Origin: Euclidia mi
Lineage: Eukaryota > Arthropoda > Insecta > Lepidoptera > Erebidae
Reading direction: 5' to 3'
DNA length: 64,000 nt
Assembly: GCA_944739405.2 (NCBI GenBank)
Contig: OX123188.2
Coordinates: forward strand, 63,631,251 to 63,695,250
Shown in pieces: positions 49,267-58,976 of the stretch (within the stretch, counting starts at the first letter, position 1; each line of letters starts with the position of its first letter). The notes under the pieces are model-generated. The model was not told the origin of the DNA. It saw only the letters and a program-made list of their open reading frames with translations, and did not search any database. Made by a program: the position numbers and the translations under genes.

Positions 49267-50206
49267 TGGCGGCTCCACATTAGTGCCGTGAATTCACGCG
49301 CAAATTCACGCCGTGAATTCACGGCATAAGTTGTGTCGTCCACATTCATGGGATGTTCGCAGTCTTTCGTGAGACTCGCCGCGAAATGGACGTAGAAGCT
49401 GCTGCCGCAATAACTATGTTTGCTGTTCTTTCTTTCTTCTGTTTGGTGTGAGTGTGTGGCCAACTCTGGTGTCGGAGTTTTTAGTCCGCCCAAAGGCCTC
49501 CGAGTTGGCCTAAGAATCCTTGTCCTGAGACAAGAACCAGGACCGACAGCTTTACGTGCCCACCGGAGCACGATAACGCTCTGATAAAAATGCCACATGT
49601 GGTCAACCATCCTAGTAGCAACCTGTGCAAACGTTGATTAACTTTGCCGATCTACTACAAATGGCACGCCAATTCCACTATGACCGCTACTATGTTTGCT
49701 GTGGTAACATATTACTATTTACACGTACAAAATAAGAGAGTTATTAGAAATAACTGGAAGCAAGGAGTATTTTTTCTTTTTTAATTCCTTGATTTCAATA
49801 TCCATTTAAGTACTAACCCGCGTCCAGGCATCTTAACACTCCTTTTTATTCCTACGATGCAGGTTTTTTGCATCCCACAGTACATTATACAAGTGGTAAT
49901 GCTCTAAAAAGCGCATTTCAGTTTTGTTATCCTAAATCTTCAGACGTGGCTCTATTTTATAAGCACGCGCGCAGGGACTGCACACGTCTATACGCCAATG
50001 AAGTCCGGAGAAAACTGGCACTGGGCCGCGAATGTGGATGTGTACGCGTGAATCCTGCGCGAAAGAGGCGCAAATCCTTTGTCGCGGGACAAAATACCGA
50101 CTCTGGTCGGGGAACAGGCGCGAACGCGCGTTAACAACGCGAAAACCATCCACATTCACGTTCACGCCAGTTCACGGAGCTTCACGGCACTAATGTGGAG
50201 CCGCCA
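49267..50206. mobile_element. PIF/Harbinger-like MITE, copy 2
   Basis: Close sister of 26,842-27,771 in the same orientation, 940 bp. It has the same perfect TIRs (TGGCGGCTCCACATTAGTGC) and TAA on both sides (49,264-49,266 and 50,207-50,209). Differences are scattered substitutions and small indels, for example an insertion near 49,560. Both copies therefore transposed independently and fairly recently. Confidence 0.88.
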
Positions 50207-50209
50207 TAA

Positions 50210-51294
50210 GTTGATACTAATGTTGATTATTTTTATAGTTGACTGTCGAAGTCCATTTAGTCTGTTTTTAAATTATATTAATTTTCCATTTAGTCCTGAT
50301 ATTTTAATTTTTGTGTATTGAAAAAGGAACGATTTTAAGAAACTCTATTTTGTAATCTTTTACTATTTATTTACAAAACAAACTCTTTAATTTTGCCCGA
50401 TCCTTAAATTTAATTTAGGTAATTTTAGTAACTAATAATAATATATTATAAACGTTATGTTGCTGTTGACGGCACTTTTAAGCTAAATTGACTTTTAATT
50501 GAGTTTACCAAGACTAAATAAAAATAAGATAAATCAGGGGCCTCCGGTTCGTGTGCCTCGGGGATCGGGGCCCTAAGAGAATAACCCTTTTAAGCCTTCA
50601 TGGCAAGGCATTAAATAATTATTATAAAAAACAATTGGCATCACATGAATGCAGTTACGCCTCGTAGGTAGGTAGGCACTAAGTGTCACAGGAATAATCG
50701 CTTAAAATCGCTGTCCTTTTGGGAGGTGAATCTATGAACTAAATGGAGTATTTTGGTCCCCTACATAATTAAAGAGGTCAAAAATGCGCCATTTTAAAGA
50801 AAAAGAATACCTAATTTCTTTTATATACAGCTTTTATAAAATTATTATGACCTTTGGAGTTCTGGCCTTATTTGATAGGCAATAAATGGTCCATCCTTTG
50901 AAATAAAATATTTTTTTAACTCTGCGTAAAATTTGAAAACGGCGGCAAAAACATACTTAGAATTTTATTCACAAAACATAAAATTTCGTCACAAAAATGG
51001 AATTATTTGAAAACAATATACCTACCTATGTAGCACGGTGTAGGTACTTCTGTTATCACCTGGTGTCTATAAAAGTACATCTTATCTGGATGGTGAAAAT
51101 TTAGAGCAACAAAAGACTTTCAAATAAGTGCTACCAGATGACTCGCTAGGCTGAACTTTGTTATCAGTGTTTATTCTTATGCTTGGTGATCAGTAGTGGT
51201 ATTAAGACCAACCGACTGAACTACTAAAACTAATCAGAGCAACTTATTAAGATATAAGTAAGAGCGAATTTAATGTAGGTAGGTACCTATTGTA
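50210..51294. other. Intergenic stretch
   Basis: AT-rich sequence with no supported feature. A GC-richer patch CTCCGGTTCGTGTGCCTCGG lies at about 50,543. Confidence 0.4.
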
Positions 51295-51338
51295 TATATC
51301 ATATTGCACTAAGTAGGTACTTAGTGCAATATGATATA
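51295..51338. repeat. Perfect palindrome, 21-bp arms, 2-nt centre
   Basis: TATATCATATTGCACTAAGT and one more base (51,295-51,315) is exactly inverted at 51,318-51,338 with only GG between. Such a tight centre suggests strand-switch copying. Confidence 0.9.
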
Positions 51339-51398
51339 CTTAAAATGTTTCCCTTATTTACTTACTTTATATCCATATATAACATAACATAACTAAAT

Positions 51399-51655
51399 AT
51401 AACTTCACGCCTTTTATCCCCGAAGGGGTAGGCAGAGGTGGTAAGTAACACACACCCACACTTCGCCAGTTATGTTCAGGACCCAATGTAGGTAATAGGG
51501 GACGAGTCTATTGCCATCTACCGGGTACATAATTAACATTTTTAATACACACATAACTTCGAAAAGTCAGAGGTGTGTGCCCGGGGTACCTGGGGATCGA
51601 ACCCGAGACCATCGTCTTGGTAGTCCGTTACGTACACCACTGGGCTATCGCCGCC
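51399..51655 (-). mobile_element. tRNA-derived SINE with head
   Basis: Minus-strand head with CGATAGCCCAGTGGTGTACG and B box GGTTCGATCCCCAGGTACCC. The body contains the complement of CGAAGGGGTAGGCAGAGGTG. It is the most intact member of the family shared with 11,507 and 40,661. Confidence 0.82.
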
Positions 51656-51936
51656 TTCTATCCATATTAGGCATATAATAATATGTTTAATATACTATAT
51701 AGTTATTCCTTGCGTATTTCCGCGCTCACGAAAATCTTTGTATCAATAGGGAAACGCCAGTATTTAATAGACTTAGAATTTTAACTAACTAGGTACGCAA
51801 TAAGGATAAAAACATAAATTATTAATCATAATAAAATTATTAGTTGTATTTTCCAAACAAACAGGCATGTTTACTGTATTTGCTTATTTAACATACCTAC
51901 TTCTTCGGAGACTCGATACTGTGCAGACGCGTCAAC

Positions 51937-54900
51937 ATGAGAATACTATTTGTTTTATTTTTACTATTCCTCGCTGTTTCCATGGGTACCGCTAGGATGT
52001 ATCGGCAACAAGGTAGATATTACGTTGTTTATTAATTTCTAAGTGCGGACATTTTTATACCTACATATCTAGTCGTTGCTGGCATTTTCATACCGCAGGA
52101 TTATTTCACCCATTTAGGCGTGAAATATTAAAAATTCTTCCTTAGTATGTGCCTGGTTGCCTATCTACTGTCTAAACATATTGGTATCGTATAAGTTCAG
52201 TAGTTTAGGCTTTTTATACAGGGTGTAAAAAGACCCTTAACAAAAACAGAAATCCCATATTGTACCAATCATTATGATTTTTTTTTACTTAGGCACCATA
52301 CATGAGAAGTTACTGGTTCAGGTGATATTAAGGCTCAAAGTCACTATACTATTTTTCTAATCTTATTACAAATATATAAAGCTGAAGAGTTTGTTTGTTT
52401 GTTTCGTTGAACGCGCTAATCTCAGGAACTACTGGTCCGATTTGAAAAATTATTTCAGTGTTAGATAGCCCATTTATCGAGGAAGGCTATAGGATATATA
52501 ACATCACGCTATAAGTTACGAGAGCAGAGTAGTAGCCTTAAATAACGCGGGTGTAACCGCGGGCATGCTCTAGCTAGGTATAAAATCGATTAACATACCC
52601 TGCCAATGTGTTCTATAGATGTCCTAGGCATCCATGGATAAGTAGGATTTCAAGCATTACACACTAAACTTTTGCGGCTTTAAAAATGTGTCCACTTAAA
52701 AAGAAAGGTATCTATTATATGTGCTTAATATGACTTGGCATGATGTGCGAAACGAGTAGACTTCGGTTTGGTAATAGGTCTTGTGACACCCTGTACCGAT
52801 TAGGTATAATGTTATAATTTCAATAATCTGTATACTTATATCAAATCTTGCGTTACTGACTGACTGACAGACAAGCTACAGCCGAAGGTATTAGTCGTAG
52901 GAAGCTGAAATTTGGATTGTATGTTTCTTGGAAACCGTAGGGGTGCACTAAGAAGGGATTTCCTGAAATTCCTACGGGATCGGGTTGAAATAAATAAAAA
53001 AAATGTGCGACTTGTGCGAGCGAAGCTGCAGGCATCCTCTAGTATAATATAATAGTTGACATAAACTTTGTTTGTCGGAATACGCTTATGGGCGGTAATA
53101 TCGGCGTATTACAATAACAAACAGGTTTACGTATAATTTCGTGCAGCGGAGACGCAAGCGACATGACCTATATCTCACTGGGCTCATAGCCGAATGATGA
53201 GGTCAGGGCGGGGCGTAAACTAGCAACTAACACTCAGTACACCGCTTATGCTAATAAGGTTTAAATTGCCGAAGCTTTTGATATTGGCGTATAGACGTTT
53301 GGCAGATTTTATTTAATGTTACAAAATATACACGTATAGTATGAAAATAAACTAGGTAATTCTTTAGTTCATAAGGTTTCCTACAATATTATTAAATAAA
53401 ATATGACAGCTTACGATCAAAATATTGCAAACAGTGAGACGAAAGATTATTTTCTGCCTCGTTTTTGTGATTTTTTTACCGTGATTCTATTTTACATACA
53501 TGAAAAATTCTTTCAAATGTCTTTTGTTCAGACTTTTGACTTTAAGCTCTATTTTTTGCTAGTTTGTAACATGTACCGTTATGGCTAGTTGCGCGACGAA
53601 AAATTTGGTGTTTCACGGCTTCTGAGGTATAACAGCGCCTTAATGTACTTAAAATATCAGTTAGCTTTCATAGAAGAAACTGTATACATACAAATTTAGA
53701 TTGCAAAAATTTCAATTAATGCGATTGAAAAGTATATTTTAATTTTGAATAGGCACGTATTAATCGATTTTAAACTTTCGCGATTTGTATACATCGCGGT
53801 CGCGAGGCAGGACTGAGTCCTGCCGCGACCAAGGCTGTTGTAATACGGCCGAAACGTCGGTAAAACATAGGTTGTATTTATACCTTAAATTAATTAAATA
53901 TCGCGAATAAGACCCGTTTTAATAAAACTGTATGATAGGCACGTATTATACCTGTAAATAGGAAATGCATGCATAGGCACAAATAATACCAATTAGTTTT
54001 TATAACAAATATACGATATCATTTTCAAATCCGAATCACTTTCCTATTGGTGTAGTGGTTAGTGCCCCTGGCTGCTAATCCATCGTGGGTTCGGTTCTCA
54101 CAGAGCAAAAATCTTTGTGTGATGTGATGTAATTTAATTTATTTTATTTGTATGTATTTAAAATGTTTGTAAGTACCTTTATCAGTCGTCTGGTTACCAT
54201 AGCCCAGGCTCCCTAGTTTTGATCTAATGTGCACACCACATTAGATCAAATATAAGACATCTCACAAGTTGTCCTATATTTTCATCATCAGCCCTGTATA
54301 CAAACTGTCTCACTGCTGGGCACGGGCACTATGAAAAGGGTAAGGCCACCACGCTGGCCTAGTGCGGGTTGGCAGACTGAGTTGTCCTAAATGCATTTTT
54401 TTTATGCTGAGGTCGGCAGAAATACATTCATTTAGGAATTCTGTGCATATAAATTACACAGATAAGGTTAGTGTGTTTTGCGCCGGTACTTCGAAAATCA
54501 ACGACTCGGTAGAAATAGAATCTTCTTCCTCGCACTCGGAAAGGTGACATCGCTACACCAGTCAGCTTGCGACCACGGGACGTGCAACCGTCTCGAAACG
54601 TCAAGCAAAATAAGATATGTAAATACCTAATGCGGAATGCCTAATGCATGTTCGCGTTAATTCCCGCATATAGGTGTCACAAGACCCATCACCAAGCCGA
54701 TGTCTACTCGTTGCGGACATCATGCCAAATCATGCTAACTAAAAATAATACCTGGGAACCGATTTTATTTTTTTGAGTTTTCGTTTCACATTTTTTAAAC
54801 CGCAATTAAAAGCGCGCGCGTGCAATGTTCGAAATACCTACTTATCCATGGGGTCATAGGCCATCTATAGAACATATTGGCGGGGTAAATGCATCGATTT

Positions 54901-55278
54901 TGTACCTAATTAGAAAAAATCTATACTAACTTTGAGCCTCAATATCTCCTGAACCACTAATTTCCCAGGTATGGTGCCGAAGTGAAAAATGTTCGTAGTG
55001 ATTGGTACAACATGGGATTTCAGTTTTCGTTAAGGGTCTTTTTACACCCTGTATATTCTTAAACATGCGACGCGGGTATTTATCTATACCTTGGGGTACT
55101 GTTTGTATTGCACTCATTTACATACCTATACTAGGTAGTAAGTATATATTATAATATAATAAGTACTAACATTGTTATTTCCTTTTCAGGCAATTTTATG
55201 AAGCCACCAAAAGAAATGAAGTATATATTTGGGATCCAAAGTAGACCTCAGCCCTCGATAAGATTCTTTTATTTTTAG
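51937..55278 (+). CDS. Candidate two-exon gene for a 54-residue secreted peptide
   Basis: Exon 1 (51,937-52,012) has a good insect start context, CGTCAAC before ATG, and encodes a clear signal peptide: MRILFVLFLLFLAVSMGTA, predicted cleavage after Ala19, then RMYRQQ. A donor follows (CAACAAG, then GTAGAT). The proposed acceptor is TTATTTCCTTTTCAG at 55,175-55,189. Exon 2 (55,190-55,278) completes a Gly codon and adds 28 residues, including NFMKPPKEMKYIFG and RPQPSIRFFYF, then TAG. AATAAA lies at 55,378. The mature product would be about 35 residues, basic and aromatic, without cysteine. I do not recognise a family. All but about 345 bp of the intron is one transposon (52,220-55,051), so the ancestral intron was short. 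The donor is only moderate; exon pairing is inferred. Confidence 0.42.
52361..52573 (+). mobile_element. Helitron inserted in the left TIR
   Basis: It begins TCTTATTACAAATATATAAA and ends GCGGGCATGCTCTAG. The right TIR of the host element lacks it and reads CTAATTAGGTA where the left reads CTAA, Helitron, CTAGGTA. This fixes both borders at an A-T target, with a T-to-C change after the 3' end. It contains the common moth Helitron text GAACGCGCTAATCTCAGGAA. Length 213 bp. Confidence 0.72.
52851..53043 (+). mobile_element. Short Helitron-like element
   Basis: It starts TCAAATCTTGCGTTACTGAC, has the body GAAATTCCTACGGGATCGGG, and ends GCAGGCATCCTCTAG, followed by T. It is the same family as the minus-strand cluster at 47,280-48,163. 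Confidence 0.55.
53799..53925 (+). repeat. Hairpin-headed repeat
   Basis: A stem GGTCGCGAGGCAGGAC/GTCCTGCCGCGACC (53,799-53,831) is followed by GGCCGAAACGTCGGTAAAAC and TATCGCGAATAAGACCCGTT. I recognise this text as a dispersed repeat of moths, but cannot assign its class from sequence. Confidence 0.5.
54045..54255 (+). mobile_element. SINE with tRNA-like head and terminal hairpin
   Basis: The head TTGGTGTAGTGGTTAGTGCC has the A-box form, and GGGTTCGGTTCTC is B-box-like. The 3' part CAGTCGTCTGGTTACCATAG leads into a 14-bp-stem hairpin (54,218-54,250, TTTGATCTAATGTG and its inverse). Confidence 0.6.
54285..54600 (+). mobile_element. LINE tail fragment
   Basis: CTGTCTCACTGCTGGGCACG, GGCCACCACGCTGGCCTAGT and GCGGGTTGGCAGACTG are the words found in the 3' region of common moth LINEs. 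Coding motifs are absent. Confidence 0.5.
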
Positions 55279-55515
55279 TATTACTTACTCAGTTTAAAAT
55301 ATTCGATTTAAGTTTACCTATAAGTTATCAATATATAATTTTATACAGTAGGTTGATCTGCCAAAAGATCTTTTATTAATAAATAAATATACCTACCTAC
55401 CTATTTACTTATTTTTATTGGAGAAAACAACTAAAAAAACGCTTTATATTTATCTAGTTAACTCTAGTACCTAATACTTCTAGCCAACATATCATAAAGG
55501 TAAACCTACATATAA

Positions 55516-55605
55516 AATACTAGCCGCGCGCCCCGGCTTCGCACGGGTGAACATTTGTTTTTTAAATATCTTTGTCTCTATCGTCGCTGTAAACGAGCAC
55601 TTCGT
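55516..55605 (-). mobile_element. Helitron 3'-end fragment
   Basis: The minus strand reads CGTGCGAAGCCGGGGCGCGC then GGCTAGT, the GC-rich hairpin-bearing end with CTAG-T. The 5' part is not identifiable. Confidence 0.5.
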
Positions 55606-55790
55606 CTGACTTTTCGAAGTTATATGTGTATTAAAATGTTAATTATCGTTCGCATAATAATGTTACCGGTAGATAGCAATAGGCTTGCCCTCTATTAAAT
55701 TGGGACCGACCGATAACTGGCAAAGTATGGGCGTGTAATATACCTACCTCTGCCTACCCCTTCAGGGTTAAAAGGCGTGAAGTTATGTTT
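55600..55790 (+). mobile_element. SINE body, 5'-truncated
   Basis: From CTGACTTTTCGAAGTTATAT through ACCGGTAGATAGCAATAGGC and CTCTGCCTACCCCTTCAGGG to GGCGTGAAGTTATG, diverged from consensus. Confidence 0.7.
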
Positions 55791-55809
55791 CTTTCTATCC
55801 ATCTATATC

Positions 55810-56045
55810 GTTAAGCCTGTCTCCCATTAGTGTAGGCAGAGACTATGGAACGCCACATGGGTCGGTTTGAACATACCTCTTTCGCTTCCTCGACATTCAT
55901 TAAGCTCATCATGCATACGCGTCGGTTATCGGTTTTAATTTGGCCGTTTTTCGCCTTGGGCGTTCGACATCTCCAGATGTTCCGCCCAAGGCGAAAAAGG
56001 GTATGGATACCAGTACTGATAATGGACTGAAAGGCGCCATTCACT
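55810..56045. repeat. Dispersed repeat ending in a nested hairpin
   Basis: CTCTTTCGCTTCCTCGACATTCA is followed, after AGCTCATCATGCATACGCGT, by a hairpin at 55,947-55,998. Its outer 16-bp stem is TTTTTCGCCTTGGGCG, and ACATCT/AGATGT pairs again inside. The text is familiar from moth repeats; function unknown. Confidence 0.55.
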
Positions 56046-56369
56046 CAATTTCCTACTTTCACTCTCCTTTCAACATGTTCCTCACATTTTCCATCTCTGG
56101 TACCTAAACAAAGACCCGAAATACACAAAATGATTGACTGGTTACACTTTTTTATCTCCTATCATTATGTTACATTCAGTTACACTATCTTCCCTCTCTA
56201 TGACCATCACTTTGGTTTTCATTCACTTCATACCTTTATTTTTATACTCCTCATTCATCGTGGTGACCATCCACTGCAAATCCGACGCTTACTTCGCAAT
56301 AATGTTTTAGCTCTGCACAGAGTGGTTCGATGACCACACGAAACAATACTTTGTACATACATAAGTACA

Positions 56370-56752
56370 CACATATGTAGTCTCACGCCTATAACCCCGA
56401 AGTGGTAGGCAGAGGTGTATTTCTACACCCACTTTTCGCCAGATATACTTTAGTCCCACGTAATAAGGGGCGAGCCTATTGCCGTACCGGGCACATTTCC
56501 AGATTCCGTGCAGCTACTGAGAATTTCGTGACAGAAAAACCCAAAAACACTACCCGACCCAGGAATCGAACCCGGGACCTCCCGATCCCACGCGCACATT
56601 TATGCCGCGAGATCAACGAGGCAGTCGTATAGGGTTTGATGTCGAGTTTTCCGTCTCTACGCAAAGATGGTATTTGCATCGTGTTATCCCTTAGTCGCCT
56701 CTTACGACACCCACGGGCGGGAAGATAAGGGTGTGGTTGACGGCATAGAATA
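56370..56752 (-). mobile_element. tRNA-derived SINE (second family), full copy
   Basis: This is a close copy of 16,030-16,365 in the same orientation. It has the B box GGTTCGATTCCTGGGTCGGG on the minus strand, the shared body towards 56,380, and the outer GTTGACGGCATAGAATACAA end. Confidence 0.8.
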
Positions 56753-56920
56753 CAAGTGTCACCACAATACTTTGTGTGATCTACAAATTACTGTTTCAAG
56801 CTTGGGTGTTATTTGTGTCCGTTGATTGAATTTTTGTAAAGTTGCCCCCGATACAGGATTACATTTAGTGCGGGCGCCATTTTAAAAGAAAATACATTTG
56901 CATAAACTTGTGTGATAAAC

Positions 56921-57085
56921 TAATATTACAAAGCTGAAGAGTTAGTTTGTTTGTTTGGTTGAACGCGCTAATCTTAAGATATACCGGTCTAACTTGGATT
57001 TGTGTTTAGTAGCTCATTTAACAAGGAAGACCATAGTGTATATTACATTATACTATGAGCCACGGGTCGCGGGATCAGCTTGTTA
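56921..57085 (+). mobile_element. Degraded Helitron copy
   Basis: TAATATTACAAAGCTGAAGA and GAACGCGCTAATCTTAAGAT match the Helitron at 52,361. The 3' end is eroded (GGGTCGCGGGATCAGCTTG). Confidence 0.5.
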
Positions 57086-57234
57086 TCCATTGTTTTGATT
57101 TAGATTGAAGATACAAAGTGTCACTACCCTATTTCATACCGTGGGTGTCTTTAGAGGCGACTAAGGAAAATACACGACGCATATAGTCACTTTGCGAAGA
57201 TAGGGAAAACTCTACATCATACTCCATACCAACC

Positions 57235-57345
57235 CGTCTGGCTAGCGCGGTTATAGTAGGCCTAATCTTCCAATTGACTCACTGCCACCGTGACGGCCAT
57301 GTCCAGCAGTGGACTGCGAAATGCTGTATGTGGATAAATACCAGT
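57235..57345 (+). mobile_element. LINE tail fragment
   Basis: It contains GACGGCCATGTCCAGCAGTG followed by GACTGCGAAATGCTG, the 3'-tail text of a common moth LINE group. No coding sequence is attached. Confidence 0.5.
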
Positions 57346-57870
57346 ATGCTTTTAGTTTATTGTAAGTAGGTATCTACAAAGAGTATACAAATACTACGGG
57401 TATCTACTTAAGTCATTAATTTCTAGTGGAATTACCCACATTTTCGTTTGATGCCTTGCCGTTCTTTTACATTCGTAATAAAATTTCTTTTGAATGGCAT
57501 CTTCATTTGAATAAAACAAAATGCAATCTACAGGTATCGAAACAGTCTTCTTGAACATAAAATGATTTATTTCATTATTATAAATTTTAAATTATCGATC
57601 GCATCAGGCAAGTTTCGTCCCGACGCACGCCGACATATCGGTGTGCTAGCGGTGACTTTATTTTCTCACGCATTATTTCTATTTTGCTATATCTATTAAG
57701 ATATTCGTTATAATGATATAATTTCTATCAACATTAAATACACAACATATCTAGCGTTTTAATTGTATGAGAAATCTTACTGCATTGCTTAAAAAAGCTT
57801 CGAAAATAAGCCATTATATTTTTCTATTTTTTTATTGATAAAAACGGTTAATGGGGTTTATCCTTTAGGA

Positions 57871-57945
57871 CAGCGGTCGGCAACTTTTTTGCAGGCAAGG
57901 GCCGCAAGATGGCAAAACAAATAGTGGCGGGCCGCAAGTTTTTAA
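57871..57945 (+). mobile_element. hAT-type terminal fragment
   Basis: CAGCGGTCGGCAACTTTTTT followed by GGGCCGC repeats resembles the end of many animal hAT nonautonomous elements. The other end is not found; an RTE LINE remnant follows. Confidence 0.4.
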
Positions 57946-57954
57946 TAATAACTA

Positions 57955-58640
57955 AACAGCATTTTCTGCAAGTCTCACTGCGATTCTGCCCTTAAGACAA
58001 TGGTATCGGCAAACCTGAGATGCGAGAGATACCAACCATCGACATTGACTCTCATTCCATCTCACTGAAGCGTATAAAAGACGTCTTCTTAACTAACCCA
58101 CGTGGCATTGTTAAAAAGTATCGAGGATATAATGTCACCCCGTCTTACACCACGAAGCAACTGGATGGGTCTCTTTGGTGGATAAGGGCTTAAACAGACT
58201 TCGTCGCCATTTTGTGGAGACCTCTCAATACCTCCACATATAGTCAGTCCACTTGGGAGCGCAGCAAAGATTGCAGAATATAACAGGTTTCGATCGAGTT
58301 TCGTAGTCCACAAAAGCCAAACGAGATGGCTATTCCGTCTTCCCCGGGAGCCTTTACTAAATTATTTTTTTAACGACCACTGCATGAGCTGTCTGAGAGG
58401 AGAGGATGTCGGTTCATGCGAGACAGACATTTTTCGCAGATATCTTAAACTTCTGGGACCGATGTACTTAATGGTATCACTCGAGATAGTCAGTTTTGTC
58501 AGGTGAATCTCTCCGAGTATCTTTGACAAGACTTTCGACCTCTGATTTCGCTAAATTGATACCTACCTATATGAGCTGAGTGGTCCGGCTTCGAAGGTCA
58601 CGCCTCAGCTCATTCGATACCTTTTTGTGGAGTGATTGGG
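57955..58640 (-). pseudogene. RTE-clade LINE reverse-transcriptase remnant
   Basis: Minus-strand pieces in the correct order: a WTTKLDRNL region standing for the (V)DYxxAFD box, then PIQLLRGVRRGDIISSILF (consensus PIxLxRGVRQGDxxSPxLF), then VNVDGWYLSHLRFADTIVL (consensus LRFADD(I/V)V, second aspartate replaced by Thr). Stops and frameshifts separate the pieces. It is an old, dead copy and lies just downstream of the Jockey insertion. Confidence 0.65.
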
Positions 58641-58976
58641 GTCTGAAAAAGCTGCCTCTGATGTATCCCGTCGAAGTCTCATCAGTTCTAGAGTTTTGTT
58701 TGCATTTTTTCATTGCTCTCAGTTGTAAAACATTATCCCACTATGGGTAAAGAAGGGTGAAGAGCAATCATTATCATGCGGCTTCACTCAAGCTTTAAAT
58801 TGACATTTCAGGGTGCCTCTTGCAAGTCAGGGATTGCTTCCGGTACTAATTTTTTTTTTTCTCTCTCTTTTCTTGCAATCTATCATCTGGGATATTCAGC
58901 AATTGGTCTGTATGTGAAAATATGGCGTGAACGGGCATCATCCATTGATGATGCCGACAATTTCTACTCTATCATT

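Larger units (their letters stand above)
52220..55051. mobile_element. Foldback-like TIR element filling the intron
   Basis: CAGGGTGTAAAAAGACCCTT and its complement bound the element. Target TA (or TATA) is present at 52,216-52,219 and 55,052-55,055. The arms are homologous for roughly 350-400 bp: 52,220-52,790 without its Helitron against 54,660-55,051 (for example CGAAACGAGTAGACTTCGG against its diverged inverse). The core holds a Helitron, a hairpin repeat, a SINE and a LINE tail. No transposase is visible. Confidence 0.75.

Noticed and set aside
54045..54110. Possible genuine tRNA gene (A and B boxes present).
   Set aside because: No cloverleaf acceptor pairing is apparent and a SINE-type tail follows; the same holds for the other tRNA-like heads.
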